Source: Hominisplanchenecus_A murintestinalis
GTDB taxonomy: Bacteria; Bacillota; Clostridia; Lachnospirales; Lachnospiraceae
DNA length: 50,955 bases
Direction of reading: 5' to 3'
NCBI RefSeq assembly: GCF_943193015.1
Contig: NZ_CALPCM010000020.1
Location: forward strand, 1 to 50,955
Shown here piece after piece: positions 1 to 9,154 of this stretch. Below the pieces are notes generated by a model. That model was not told where the DNA came from. It saw only the letters and a program-made list of their open reading frames with translations, and made no database searches. Within the stretch, counting starts at the first letter, position 1; each line of letters opens with the position of its first letter. A program made the position numbers and the translations under genes.

Positions 1-66
1 GCATGAGATAAAAAGGCTATGTAAAACTAGTTTCATAAAGAAAATCAGAAAAGTGCCAACGAACAC

Positions 67-95
67 TTGACACAAACAACCTCACTGAATAATTT
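67..95 (+). promoter_or_regulatory. Sigma-A type promoter for the L,D-transpeptidase gene
   Basis: TTGACA at 67-72, a 17-base spacer, then TAATTT at 90-95. The start codon at 168 leaves a leader of roughly 65 bases. The match is by eye only. Confidence 0.6.
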
Positions 96-167
96 GCAAT
101 CCCTCCGCATTTGTAGTAAATTAGAAGAGAACACGTACACATTTTAATGATTAAGCGAGGGGATAAA

Positions 168-1856
168 ATGAATTTCAAAAAATGGATTTCTCTGTGCTGT
201 ATGGCATTCAGCCTGACCTTGGCTGTACCCATAGCAGCCTCGGCCACAGGAACTCCTGAGGCAGAGACAGAACCGGCTGCGCCGGTGCAGACAAACGGAT
301 GGTCCGAAGACCATACCTACTACCTGCAGGACGGCAAAAAGATTACCGGCGTACATCAGCTTTCTGACGGCTACTACTATTTTTTTGACGGAAGCGGCAC
401 CTTATTAACGGGGAGACAAGGTTATGTGCGATACAATAAAGCTGCATATTTCGTTAAACCGGACGGCACTCTGCTGAGGAACTCTTGGGGAAAAGCAGAC
501 GGAAATTACTATTATGCCGGGGATTCGGCAAAGCTTCACACGAATACTGCAGCCCGCATCGGCGGTAAAATTTATTGTTTCAATACGAAAAGTGTAAAAC
601 TGACGAACGGCCTTAAGAAAATAAAAGGGAATACGTATCTTCTGGCCGCTTCCGGCGCTGCAAAGACCGGAATCCAGTTGTACAATGGAAAGCGGTATTT
701 TTTCAACACCTCCAACGGAAGGATGATGAAAAACCGTAAGATAAAATATAATGGAAAGCTCTTTTTTGCCACTACAAAAGGTCCTCTTGTCACCGGATGG
801 AAACAGGTAGGCGACAAAACCTATTATGCTGATTCCAAGGGACGGCTCAAAACCGGATGGCAGACCTACCAGGGCAAACGGTATTATTTTAATCAGCGAA
901 CAGGCGCCCTACGCAGCGGATGGGTCAATATTGACGGCCGCTATTACTATTACACGCCTTCCGGCTCTGTAAAGACCGGGTGGTTTAAAGTCGGGAAAAA
1001 TACATACTACGGAACCCCTTCAGGCCCGCTCAAAGGCGCGCGCCTGATTGAATTCCAGCGTATCGGCGGAAAGCGCTACCTGTTTAATACCAGAGGCGTA
1101 CTCCTGACCGGGTGGCAGAACCGCAACGGCCACAGATATTACATGGATTCCAAAGGAGTAGTGACTACCGGATGGAGAAAGATAAAAAGTCAATGGTATT
1201 TCTTCGAAAGCTCCGGCGCCATGAAAACCGGATGGCTGGTTCACAACGGAAACTTTTATTACATGAATCCAAAAACGGGAGCCATGACAACCGGAAGAAA
1301 GACAATCGGCGGACAGACTTACACATTTGCTTCCAGCGGTATTTATACCCAGCGGACTCTCTCCGGAAGCTGGGTTGTAAAAGTAAACCGGGCAGCAAAT
1401 GTTATAACCGTTTACAAGGGCAATATCCCTGTAAAAGCATTCCTTTGCTCTACCGGCATGGACAATGCAACGCCCCTTGGAACCTTTTCTATCCGTGATA
1501 AACTTTGGAGACATGAACTGAACGGTCCTACGTGGGGATATTTCTGTTCCCATATTACAGACGACATCCTGTTCCACTCGATACCTGCACCTACAACGGA
1601 ACGAACAGCCGTACCGTCTTACAAGTTCAACATGCTTGGACAGCAAGCCTCACAAGGATGTATCCGTCTGGCTATGGGAGATGCAAAGTGGTTGTACGAT
1701 ACCGTTCCTGTAGGAAGTACCGTAGTCGTATACGATGACGCTTCTTATCCCGGGCCATTAGGAAGACCTGCTAATTTTAAAATGAACGAAGACCCTGTTT
1801 ATTATTACGATCCTACGGATCCTATCGCTTACCCAAGCTACTCTACTTCTAAGTAA
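168..1856 (+). CDS. Secreted L,D-transpeptidase with cell-wall-binding repeats
   Basis: 562-residue exported protein. A signal peptide (KK, hydrophobic core, ending near ASA) is followed by roughly a dozen aromatic repeats of the YYF...TGW type, which in this family bind the cell wall (CW_binding_1 / choline-binding-like). A C-terminal YkuD L,D-transpeptidase domain follows, with the SQGCIR motif and catalytic Cys498. The family makes 3-3 peptidoglycan cross-links or attaches proteins to the wall. The start is set at 168 because GCGAGGGG lies just before it; an in-frame ATG at 147 has no such site. It is a single-gene unit, with its own promoter and a terminator at 1894-1940. The wall ligand of the repeats cannot be told from sequence. 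Confidence 0.92.
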   Translation: MNFKKWISLCCMAFSLTLAVPIAASATGTPEAETEPAAPVQTNGWSEDHTYYLQDGKKITGVHQLSDGYYYFFDGSGTLLTGRQGYVRYNKAAYFVKPDGTLLRNSWGKADGNYYYAGDSAKLHTNTAARIGGKIYCFNTKSVKLTNGLKKIKGNTYLLAASGAAKTGIQLYNGKRYFFNTSNGRMMKNRKIKYNGKLFFATTKGPLVTGWKQVGDKTYYADSKGRLKTGWQTYQGKRYYFNQRTGALRSGWVNIDGRYYYYTPSGSVKTGWFKVGKNTYYGTPSGPLKGARLIEFQRIGGKRYLFNTRGVLLTGWQNRNGHRYYMDSKGVVTTGWRKIKSQWYFFESSGAMKTGWLVHNGNFYYMNPKTGAMTTGRKTIGGQTYTFASSGIYTQRTLSGSWVVKVNRAANVITVYKGNIPVKAFLCSTGMDNATPLGTFSIRDKLWRHELNGPTWGYFCSHITDDILFHSIPAPTTERTAVPSYKFNMLGQQASQGCIRLAMGDAKWLYDTVPVGSTVVVYDDASYPGPLGRPANFKMNEDPVYYYDPTDPIAYPSYSTSK

Positions 1857-1893
1857 ACTTATACAAATAGAGGCTGTGAAGGATCCCTTTAAT

Positions 1894-1940
1894 AAAAAAG
1901 AACGCTTTCAGGAATAAAACCCGGAAACGTTCTTTTTTTT
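1894..1940. terminator. Bidirectional intrinsic terminator
   Basis: An AAAAAAGAACG...CGTTCTTTTTTTT stem with one bulged C. It has a T-run on both strands, so it can end both the + strand L,D-transpeptidase gene and the convergent minus-strand operon. Confidence 0.85.
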
Positions 1941-1992
1941 CGTATAAATCTGCTTATCCTTATTTTGAATGCTTTGTTAGCCATTTATGGAT

Positions 1993-2184
1993 TCATCCTG
2001 AGCTCCGCTGCGCACACCAGCGAACCCCGTATCTCTGCCGCTCATCCGGATTCATATCTGACCACTCCAGGAATGTCAAGTCGCTCTGCTCCATCTTCTG
2101 CCCGCACACCGTACATGGCACTTCTTTTCTGCGCGAAACAATCCGCACGGCCTGGCACCCCGGACACACGTATACTAAAATCAT
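1993..2184 (-). CDS. Small zinc-ribbon protein, function unknown
   Basis: 63 residues. A CPGC pair near residue 8 and a CTVCG pair near residue 25 form a probable four-cysteine zinc site. The charged C-terminal half contains NPDERQRYG and a final Cys. ATG at 2184 is chosen because AGAGGTG lies 7 bases upstream; a TTG at 2190 is too close to that site. It is the last gene of the minus-strand run and begins 17 bases after the HPr-like gene. I do not recognise a named family; a nucleic-acid or protein-binding adaptor is possible but is only a guess. Confidence 0.7.
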   Translation of the reverse strand: MILVYVCPGCQAVRIVSRRKEVPCTVCGQKMEQSDLTFLEWSDMNPDERQRYGVRWCAQRSSG

Positions 2185-2201
2185 TTTCAAACACCTCTTA
2201 T

Positions 2202-2465
2202 CTACTCGCCCAGACCGTTTTCAATCGCCGCGATAATCGTTTTAAGCGCCTCCTCTTCATCTTCACCCTCACAGGTAAATTCCACTTCATCCCCGCATTT
2301 CACGCATGCGCTCAGCACGCTCAGCACGCTCTTTGCATTCGCATATGTATCATGGAACTGAAAGTGGATAGAGCATTTAAAATTAATCGCTTCTTTACAT
2401 AAGAGCCCCGCAGGCCTCAGATGAAGCCCCGTCAGATTTTTAACAACAACCTTTTGTTTTACCAT
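2202..2465 (-). CDS. HPr-family phosphocarrier protein
   Basis: 87 residues, the normal HPr length. His15 sits in GLHLRPAG (phosphorylated by enzyme I in the family) and Ser46 in AKSVLSV (HPr kinase site). Both regulatory residues are therefore present, but the usual Ala between His15 and the Arg is Leu, and the active-site loop ends in Gly rather than Thr/Ser. It is a full HPr or a regulatory paralogue of the Crh/second-HPr kind. It sits alone without enzyme I, 37 bases after cdaR in the c-di-AMP operon, which suggests a signalling role rather than bulk sugar transport. Confidence 0.85.
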   Translation of the reverse strand: MVKQKVVVKNLTGLHLRPAGLLCKEAINFKCSIHFQFHDTYANAKSVLSVLSACVKCGDEVEFTCEGEDEEEALKTIIAAIENGLGE

Positions 2466-2502
2466 CTTCTAATTCCCCCCTGTCCTTTCTGTCTATCTCC
2501 GA

Positions 2503-3858
2503 CTATTCTCCCTGCTTTTCCGCCTGTTCTGAGGCAGACTCTGTCTTTACTAAATCAACGGCAATTTTTGCCTGAGCAGATAACACACATCCCTCCGGCA
2601 GAATGACTTCCAAAGGCACCTGATAATTTCCCGGTGTCTGGTATTTACTTGATGACAAATCCAAAATAACCTGAACATCTTCTGGCTTAATGACTTCCTG
2701 ATCTGACTGCGGCTGGATTTCCAGGGAAATATAATCTGCCGGCGTTAGTTTATAACTCATATTCTCCGACCGTCCCCTCACTGCAATATCCGATACCGGA
2801 ACCCGGATTGTCGTCGTGCCTATCTTCTCCATCTGTACGGTAACTACAATAATATCTGAAAGATCCTTCTCCTGAATCAAGGTGCTTCCAAAATTCTCCT
2901 CCAGGTATTCTTTTAAATTAATCTCTTTGCTGAATGTTTCTGAAGCCCCTTCTACAGAAACCTGATTGGAAATCGTCAAACGGTATCCCAGCTGATCCAA
3001 AACGTCTTTGCTTGCAGCCAGCCCAATTGTTTCCGGAGCTGTAGTGACTTTCACCACCTGGTATCCCTCTGCAGGCGTTCCACTCGTCTCTATACTGGGT
3101 ACAATTCCCCGTCTCACCTTCCAAATTACCGCGCGCACTTTCATCTGCTCTTCTTCAAACACTTTTCCATCCTGGGTTTTTATCGTCAAACGTTCCATCT
3201 GGCTCGGAGTAAACTGTGTTTCATTTTTATCATAAATCGTAATAGGCGCCGTAACCGTCTTGCTCTTCGTAAGCCCCCGCACTTCAACGGCAACCTCCAC
3301 TTTTCCAATCTTTTTCATATCTGATTCCGGACCTGCAATTGCGACAGAATTTCCGTCAACCGGCTCCAGTCCTCCTACCTGATATCCATTCGCCGGCGCC
3401 CCTTCTGCTTTTGTAGATACCACAAACATCGCATCCTTCACATCCTCCAGCTCCACTTTAAGGGAGTGCAGATCACACCACATGTCTTTCATGGTAAGCG
3501 TCGGCACTGTCGTGCAGCTGATGTCCAGCGGAATAGTGTTCAGCTCTCCTACAATATTTTCAAAATCTGCCGTAACCGTAAAACTGTCTGAGGAAAGCCT
3601 TTCCAGGATAGAACGCCTCGCTTTTACATATACGGTGACCGAATCCGTTTCCTGCCCTGTCCGATTGTCCTCCCGCGCCCGGTAGACTTTTTTCACTTTT
3701 TCCATAAAAACATCTGCATTCTTAATTGTAATCGGCACATTACGGAATGTCTCTGTCTTAATCGGATCATCTCCGTTTATTACCATGAGCCAAATCAGAA
3801 ATGACACCAGAACCGCCATAATCTTAAGCCAGAAATTACTCACTATCTTTTTCTTCAT
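2503..3858 (-). CDS. cdaR: CdaR/YbbR-domain regulator of diadenylate cyclase
   Basis: 451 residues. One N-terminal membrane segment (about residues 9-27) is followed by several YbbR repeats outside the membrane, each of the form PA.GYQV..V.P..V.I, and an acidic tail. Known family members bind the membrane cyclase CdaA and tune its activity. The start ATG lies inside the last codons of cdaA (23-base overlap), which indicates translational coupling. The usual third partner, glmM, does not follow; an HPr-like gene does. Confidence 0.92.
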   Translation of the reverse strand: MKKKIVSNFWLKIMAVLVSFLIWLMVINGDDPIKTETFRNVPITIKNADVFMEKVKKVYRAREDNRTGQETDSVTVYVKARRSILERLSSDSFTVTADFENIVGELNTIPLDISCTTVPTLTMKDMWCDLHSLKVELEDVKDAMFVVSTKAEGAPANGYQVGGLEPVDGNSVAIAGPESDMKKIGKVEVAVEVRGLTKSKTVTAPITIYDKNETQFTPSQMERLTIKTQDGKVFEEEQMKVRAVIWKVRRGIVPSIETSGTPAEGYQVVKVTTAPETIGLAASKDVLDQLGYRLTISNQVSVEGASETFSKEINLKEYLEENFGSTLIQEKDLSDIIVVTVQMEKIGTTTIRVPVSDIAVRGRSENMSYKLTPADYISLEIQPQSDQEVIKPEDVQVILDLSSSKYQTPGNYQVPLEVILPEGCVLSAQAKIAVDLVKTESASEQAEKQGE

Positions 3859-4732
3859 TCTTCGTCTTGCCTTTCCAAAGCCTGAACTTTTTCATGTCAA
3901 CTGTCTTATTCTGGAAGCTTACCAGCCTTGCTTTGAGTTCCTCGCCGCTCACTCCTCTGGAAAGCTCGCCGCGGTAAGCATAAGAAATCTGTCCCGTTTC
4001 CTCCGATATAATAATCGTCAGGGAATCCGTGACTTCGCTGACTCCTATCCCCGCCCTATGCCTGGTTCCCAGTTCTTTGCTAAGTACCATGTTATCAGAT
4101 AACGGAAGATAACAGGTTGCAGATACAATCCGGTTTTCCCTGACCAGAACCGCCCCGTCATGAAGCGGCGTATTATGTTCAAAAATATTAATCAAAAGCT
4201 GGCTGGTGACATGCGCGTCAACGGAAATCCCTGTCCTTTCATACTCTGTCAGGCTCACATTTTGTTCCAATACGATTAACGCCCCCGTCTTTGCCTTTCC
4301 CATCTCCACAGATGCCTTTACCAGTTCGTTCACTGTCTTGTCGCTCATACGCTCACTGACATTCCTGGACGAATCAAACGGAACAATATTCGGCAGCACC
4401 CGCTTCTCTCCCAGCTGCTCCATCGCACGCCGCAGTTCCGGCTGAAAGATAATAACCGCCGCCATCAAGGCCAAATCTGTTCCCTTTGCTACCAAAAACT
4501 TAATCGTATCCATTTGAAGTGCATACGCAACCGCCACAAAGAATCCCAATACCAAAATCCCTTTCAGCAGCGTCCACGCTCTTGTCTCACGAATCCAGAG
4601 CATAACCCTGTAAACTAAAATAGACAAAAGGATAATTTCTACCACATCCGTAATCCGGATAGAAAGCGTCGGAAGCGTCATCCATGGAAGATATTCTGAA
4701 AAGAACTGTTTAATTGTCTCCACGTTCCTCAC
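3836..4732 (-). CDS. cdaA: Membrane diadenylate cyclase
   Basis: 298 residues. Three N-terminal membrane helices (about residues 28-75) are followed by a DisA_N cyclase domain. It has the catalytic DGA motif at 192-194 and RHR at 224-226, so both halves of the active site are intact. It condenses two ATP to c-di-AMP, which controls potassium and osmolyte uptake and wall homeostasis in Firmicutes. The start is a GTG: 4732 gives the longest product, and a second GTG at 4723 with GAGG just before it is also possible. It overlaps the membrane-protein gene before it by up to 23 bases and cdaR after it by 23. Confidence 0.95.
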   Translation of the reverse strand: MRNVETIKQFFSEYLPWMTLPTLSIRITDVVEIILLSILVYRVMLWIRETRAWTLLKGILVLGFFVAVAYALQMDTIKFLVAKGTDLALMAAVIIFQPELRRAMEQLGEKRVLPNIVPFDSSRNVSERMSDKTVNELVKASVEMGKAKTGALIVLEQNVSLTEYERTGISVDAHVTSQLLINIFEHNTPLHDGAVLVRENRIVSATCYLPLSDNMVLSKELGTRHRAGIGVSEVTDSLTIIISEETGQISYAYRGELSRGVSGEELKARLVSFQNKTVDMKKFRLWKGKTKNEEKDSE

Positions 4733-5639
4733 GCCCTTTCTTAACTTTCGGGACTGCCTTTACATAATAATAATAGTCCCCGTCTTCAAACTGTACATTT
4801 ACCACTTTAGAATAATCTACCCGGAACACAAAAAATTTCACAATGAAAGCAATCAGCACTGCAAAAGCTGTTCCGATAAGCAGACCTAAAGCCTCGCCCA
4901 TCCTGTCAAATACAAGACACCCTGTCAGTTCCACAAGCAGAAAAGTCAGCGTTCCTATAACGATTGCCATTGTCCAGGAATATTTCACTGCCATCCTTCG
5001 AATCAAATATACGACCAGCAGTACTGCTACCATGGAAATCAGAGCCAATACAAGCCTGTCATCCTTTATAATACTCTCAAGCAAAGTTTTTATATTTTTA
5101 ATCAATTCCTGCGACTCCTCTGCCAGGGAAGTCTTACCTGATGCAGCGGCTTCCGTCGCTCCTGCGACAGACCCCAGCATGTAGTAAGAAATTATCCCAA
5201 AGCACATGGCTGCTGCGGCCGCAGGCGTTGAAATCAAGCCGAATACTAAAGGAACCGTACACGGTATCCCAAGTTCAAGAGCCAGCATCGTCAGTACAAA
5301 TGCATACCCTTCCCGCGGAGTCACACTAAAATATACCAGCAGGAAAATTACCAGGATTCCCCCTCCTACGATGAATGCAGGAAGGGACAAGCCATAAAGA
5401 TGTATCAAAATCAGCGATGCCCCCACCAGGACAATCCCGTTAATTGGAAGAAAAGAACAAAAAAGCGCCAGAATCAACACCACGAATATACTGTTAAGCT
5501 TCTCAAAATACCCCAGCCGCCCATTGATAAACCAAAAGGACAGAAGCGCCGTCAGAAATTTCCATCCGGATACTATATATGCGTCATATTTCCCATAAAA
5601 ATCTTTTACGCTCTCCCTAAAGTCCAACAATGTTTCCAT
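4710..5639 (-). CDS. Uncharacterised polytopic membrane protein in c-di-AMP operon
   Basis: 309 residues with about eight hydrophobic helices, a soluble loop near residues 155-180 (SGKTSLAEESQEL), and a basic C-terminal tail after KFFVFRVDYSK. The start ATG at 5639 has a strong GGGAGG site 8 bases upstream. I do not recognise a named domain. It overlaps both its neighbours and directly precedes cdaA, so the two are almost surely made together. A partner, anchor or transporter controlled by c-di-AMP is an inference from position only. Confidence 0.85.
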   Translation of the reverse strand: METLLDFRESVKDFYGKYDAYIVSGWKFLTALLSFWFINGRLGYFEKLNSIFVVLILALFCSFLPINGIVLVGASLILIHLYGLSLPAFIVGGGILVIFLLVYFSVTPREGYAFVLTMLALELGIPCTVPLVFGLISTPAAAAAMCFGIISYYMLGSVAGATEAAASGKTSLAEESQELIKNIKTLLESIIKDDRLVLALISMVAVLLVVYLIRRMAVKYSWTMAIVIGTLTFLLVELTGCLVFDRMGEALGLLIGTAFAVLIAFIVKFFVFRVDYSKVVNVQFEDGDYYYYVKAVPKVKKGREERGDN

Positions 5640-6084
5640 GGTACGTGCCTCCCTGTTTTCCGTTCCTTTTCTTCATCCCCCGTCCCGCACGGCCTGAGGT
5701 TTCATGGTCGTACTCCAAAACCAGGCGTTCCAGCATATTCCGATAGGTCTGCTGTTTTTTCTCCGCCTTATAATATTCTACCGCCGAAATCACGTAAGTC
5801 AATGTTAAAAACAAAATAAGAACAATCCCGTAAGCAATAAGCAATCCTGCCGCCAGTCCCTGAATATCCATGGTATTCAGTTTTTTCATAATCGCTTCTT
5901 CATTGTATACTGCCCAAAGCGCCGCGCCCAGCAGGTATGCTGCGGTAATCCGGAACAAGTTTTTCAAAAGGCGGATGCCTATAAAATCCCCCCGGTAGTA
6001 CTCTCCCGCATTCTGCAGCAGCTTACGGTTTCTCTGTTCAAAATCTGCCAGTTTTGTCATCATCCTGATTCGCTTTTCACTCAT
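5617..6084 (-). CDS. Uncharacterised small membrane protein
   Basis: 155 residues. A charged helical N-terminus (about 1-45) is followed by two membrane helices near 48-64 and 78-103, then a basic cytoplasmic C-terminus rich in Lys/Arg/Gly. ATG directly follows the comF stop (TAAATG), with GGAAAGGATGACGG upstream, and the 3' end overlaps the next membrane gene by 23 bases. No family is recognised. Its placement suggests that it works with the 309-residue protein and CdaA. Confidence 0.8.
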   Translation of the reverse strand: MSEKRIRMMTKLADFEQRNRKLLQNAGEYYRGDFIGIRLLKNLFRITAAYLLGAALWAVYNEEAIMKKLNTMDIQGLAAGLLIAYGIVLILFLTLTYVISAVEYYKAEKKQQTYRNMLERLVLEYDHETSGRAGRGMKKRNGKQGGTYHGNIVGL

Positions 6085-6804
6085 TTAACCGTCATCCTTT
6101 CCGATGCAGAGGCTTACGAAATAAACCTCTTTGGCACCTTGTTCCAGAAGCCTTCCCGCAATCTCGTCTACCGTGCTCCCTGTCGTGTAAATATCGTCTA
6201 CCAAAACTATTTTCTTTAATTTTACATCATATTGGCTTATTTTAAAAGCCCCTTTCAGATTATTTTGTCTTTCCCTGTACAGCAGCTCTTTCTGAGGCTT
6301 TGTCTTACGAACCCGCTGAACGATATCCGGCCGCACTGGAATTCCCAGCGCCCTGCCAATCTCCCTTGCCAGCAGCTCCGCCTGGTTAAATCCCCGCCGC
6401 CTCAGCTTTGAACGGTGAAGCGGAACCGGAATAAGAGCCTGCGCTCCCCATTCCAGAATCTTTTTTCCCAAAATTTCTGCCATATAGGCTCCGTAAAAAT
6501 CAATATATTCTCTTTTGTTATGAAACTTCATCCGGCATACCGATTCTTTGATTTCACCTGTATATAAAAGCGCTGCCCTGCCCCGGGTATACAAATGCCG
6601 CCGCGTCCGACAGTCCTCACAATATTCCTGCGCCGGGTCAGCTATGGGTTTTCCACATTTTTTGCAAATTGGCTCCCGGATGGGCAAAAGTTTTTTTCTA
6701 CATCCCGGACAGATCAACGCGCCATGCGCTTTCACGATTTCGTGGCACACCGGACAGTGCCGCGGATACAGAATTTCTAACATTTTTTGTAATTGCCGAT
6801 TCAT
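6085..6804 (-). CDS. comF: ComF-family phosphoribosyltransferase-like protein
   Basis: 239 residues. The N-terminus has four cysteine pairs (CPVC, CPGC, CKKC, CEDC), a probable zinc-binding unit. The C-terminal type I phosphoribosyltransferase fold has the PRPP loop LVDDIYTTGST. The family is linked to DNA uptake and genome maintenance (ComFC works with the ComFA helicase); the substrate is not known. ATG 6804 is preferred; the reading frame is open back to a TTG at 6906, but that would overlap recD2 by 53 bases and has no good ribosome site. It lies 49 bases after recD2, fitting a shared DNA-processing context. Confidence 0.85.
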   Translation of the reverse strand: MNRQLQKMLEILYPRHCPVCHEIVKAHGALICPGCRKKLLPIREPICKKCGKPIADPAQEYCEDCRTRRHLYTRGRAALLYTGEIKESVCRMKFHNKREYIDFYGAYMAEILGKKILEWGAQALIPVPLHRSKLRRRGFNQAELLAREIGRALGIPVRPDIVQRVRKTKPQKELLYRERQNNLKGAFKISQYDVKLKKIVLVDDIYTTGSTVDEIAGRLLEQGAKEVYFVSLCIGKDDG

Positions 6805-6853
6805 AATTCCGATTGCTCTCTCCCGATACGATTCTGCAATCCCTCTGTTTCTG

Positions 6854-9064
6854 CTAAGACAATTCTTTAATGCGGTTTTGAAGCGATGTATAGCGTTTCT
6901 GTTCAAATGTATTATCTATCATCTGATAAAATGTCCCTTCATCTCCCACTAGTGTCACACAGGATTTTGCCCTGGTTACTGCCGTATAAAGCAGATTCCG
7001 GTTCATCAGCATCCTTGGTCCGGGAAGCAGCGGAATCACCACTGCCGGATATTCGCTCCCCTGGGATTTATGGATGGTAACGGCATAAGCCAATTCCAGC
7101 TCGTCGAGCTGCTTAAACGGATAGTCGACAAACCTTCCCTCATCAAACTCCACCGTCATCATTTCCGCATATGTATTAATCTCACGGACAATTCCCATAT
7201 CTCCGTTAAAAATTCCTGTCCCTTTTTCTACTGCAATCCCATACTTTCCACGTATTTCCCACTCTATCTGATAATTATTTTTAATCTGCATAACCTTATC
7301 CCCCTCGCGGAAAAGGCCGCCGCCATACTCTTTCTCCCTCTTGTCCTGAGATGGGGCATTCAGATATTCCTGAAGGATTGTATTCAGCCGTTCCACACCT
7401 AAAAGCCCTTTTCGCATAGGCGTGAGCACCTGGATTTCATTCTGGGAAGCATGGACATATTTGGGCATTTTCTGCTGCACCAGAGTAATTACAATGCTGA
7501 TGATCACATTGGCATCCTGTCGTTTCAGAAAAAAGAAATCCCGGCTTTTGTTATCAGCTACTACATGCTCACCCTTATTAATTTTATGGGCATTAACAAT
7601 AATGTCGCTCTCCGTCGCCTGACGGAAAATCTTCGTCAAACGCACCACCGGAAACTGACCGGAATCAATGATATCTTTCAATACGCTTCCCGGTCCCACG
7701 GAAGGAAGCTGGTTCACATCTCCTACCATAATCAGTCTGGTGCCCACCGGAACTGCCATCAGAAGCGCGTGGGCAAGATAAATATCTACCATGGACATTT
7801 CATCAATAATAATCACGTCAGCTTCCAGAGGATTTTCAGCATTTCTTCCAAACTGTCCCCGGCTTTCATCGTCCGTTCCCCCGCTGACTTCAAGCAGCCG
7901 ATGGATGGTCTGCGCCTCATAACCGGTGGCTTCTGTCATCCTCTTAGCCGCCCGGCCCGTGGGGGCGGCAAGGCGCAATTCCAGCCCTTCGGATTCAAAA
8001 TAATCTATCAGTGCATTAATCGTCGTTGTCTTTCCTGTTCCCGGGCCTCCTGTAATCACAAGCAAGCCGTGCCCTGCCGCCGCTGCCACGGCCTGCCTTT
8101 GCATTTCGTCCAGCTCTGTCTCTCTTTCTTTCTCAATTTTAGCCACTTTTGCAAGCACTGCTGTTTCTGAAATTTCACAGGAAATATTTAAATCATGCAG
8201 CATCTTTGCCGCATTCAGCTCCAAATAATATGCCGCCGTACTATAAATGCAGATACTTTCCCCATCCTCTTTAACAATCAGCTTCCTGTCCACTGCCAAA
8301 TCCATGACATGCTTCTCCACGCTCTCCCGGCTCACCCCCAGAAGAACCACCGTGCGCTCCTGAAGCATTTCCTGCGGAAGATAAATATGGCCTTCCCCAG
8401 ACGCCTGTTGCAGCACATAGAGAATCCCGCTACGAATCCGGAAATCCGAATCCGTATGAATACCTACCCTCCCCGCAATCTCATCGGCAATGCGGAACCC
8501 AATCCCTCCGATATCCTCTGCCATCTGGTAAGGATTTTCTTTAACGATCCGGTACAGCTCCGGCCCATATGTATTATAGATTTTTACGCCCATGCTGTTT
8601 GAAATGCCATACTGCTGCAGGAAAATCATAGCTTTGCGCATATCCCGCTTCTCTTCTGCCTGTTCTGCTATCTCTCTGGCTTTCCGTTCACTGATTCCCT
8701 TGATTTCTGCAAGCCTCTCCGGTTCCTCCTCAATAATGCGGAACGTATCTGCCTTAAATTTCTTTACAATCCGCGCCGCTAACGAAGCGCCAATTCCTTT
8801 GATTGCCCCTGAGCCTAAATACCTCTCAATAGACACCACATCCTCCGGCTCTTTGATTTCATAAGAAACAATCTGAAACTGCCTGCCATATGTGCTGTGC
8901 TCCTTATACTGCCCTTCCGCTTCTATAGCCTCTCCATTCCCTATATAATGCAGGCTGCCTACGCAAGTAATTTCCTCTTCCCCGCAGATCAGCGCCAGCA
9001 CCGTATAACCATTTTCGCTGTTCCGGTAAATGATATGATCCACATACCCCTGTATCCTCTCCAT
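6854..9064 (-). CDS. recD2: RecD2-type ATP-dependent DNA helicase
   Basis: 736 residues, normal for RecD2. The order is an OB-like N-terminal domain, helix-hairpin-helix repeats (about 90-190), Walker A GGPGTGKTTT in the middle, Walker B IIIDEMSMVD, and a C-terminal UvrD-like segment with AVTIHKSQGSEYPAV and NLLYTAVTRA. It unwinds DNA 5' to 3' and acts in repair without RecBC. ATG 9064 has GTAGGAGG upstream. It heads the overlapping run that contains cdaA. No clear promoter of its own fits between it and the mreB terminator, so some read-through is likely. Confidence 0.95.
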   Translation of the reverse strand: MERIQGYVDHIIYRNSENGYTVLALICGEEEITCVGSLHYIGNGEAIEAEGQYKEHSTYGRQFQIVSYEIKEPEDVVSIERYLGSGAIKGIGASLAARIVKKFKADTFRIIEEEPERLAEIKGISERKAREIAEQAEEKRDMRKAMIFLQQYGISNSMGVKIYNTYGPELYRIVKENPYQMAEDIGGIGFRIADEIAGRVGIHTDSDFRIRSGILYVLQQASGEGHIYLPQEMLQERTVVLLGVSRESVEKHVMDLAVDRKLIVKEDGESICIYSTAAYYLELNAAKMLHDLNISCEISETAVLAKVAKIEKERETELDEMQRQAVAAAAGHGLLVITGGPGTGKTTTINALIDYFESEGLELRLAAPTGRAAKRMTEATGYEAQTIHRLLEVSGGTDDESRGQFGRNAENPLEADVIIIDEMSMVDIYLAHALLMAVPVGTRLIMVGDVNQLPSVGPGSVLKDIIDSGQFPVVRLTKIFRQATESDIIVNAHKINKGEHVVADNKSRDFFFLKRQDANVIISIVITLVQQKMPKYVHASQNEIQVLTPMRKGLLGVERLNTILQEYLNAPSQDKREKEYGGGLFREGDKVMQIKNNYQIEWEIRGKYGIAVEKGTGIFNGDMGIVREINTYAEMMTVEFDEGRFVDYPFKQLDELELAYAVTIHKSQGSEYPAVVIPLLPGPRMLMNRNLLYTAVTRAKSCVTLVGDEGTFYQMIDNTFEQKRYTSLQNRIKELS

Positions 9065-9095
9065 TTATCCTCCTACTGCATCCCCGGATTCCAAA

Positions 9096-9121
9096 AGAAA
9101 AAGGCTGTTTTCCCACAGCCC
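9096..9121 (-). terminator. Intrinsic terminator after mreB
   Basis: On the minus strand GGCTGT, a GGGAAA-type loop, ACAGCC and then TTTTTC. It lies 34 bases beyond the mreB stop codon and separates mreB from the recD2 run. Confidence 0.8.
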
Positions 9122-9154
9122 TCTCCTTTTCTTCCATTCCCTGCACGGCGCTTT

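Noticed and set aside
6805..6906. N-terminal extension of comF from TTG 6906
   Set aside because: It would overlap recD2 by 53 bases, lacks a ribosome site, and adds 34 residues not seen in the family.
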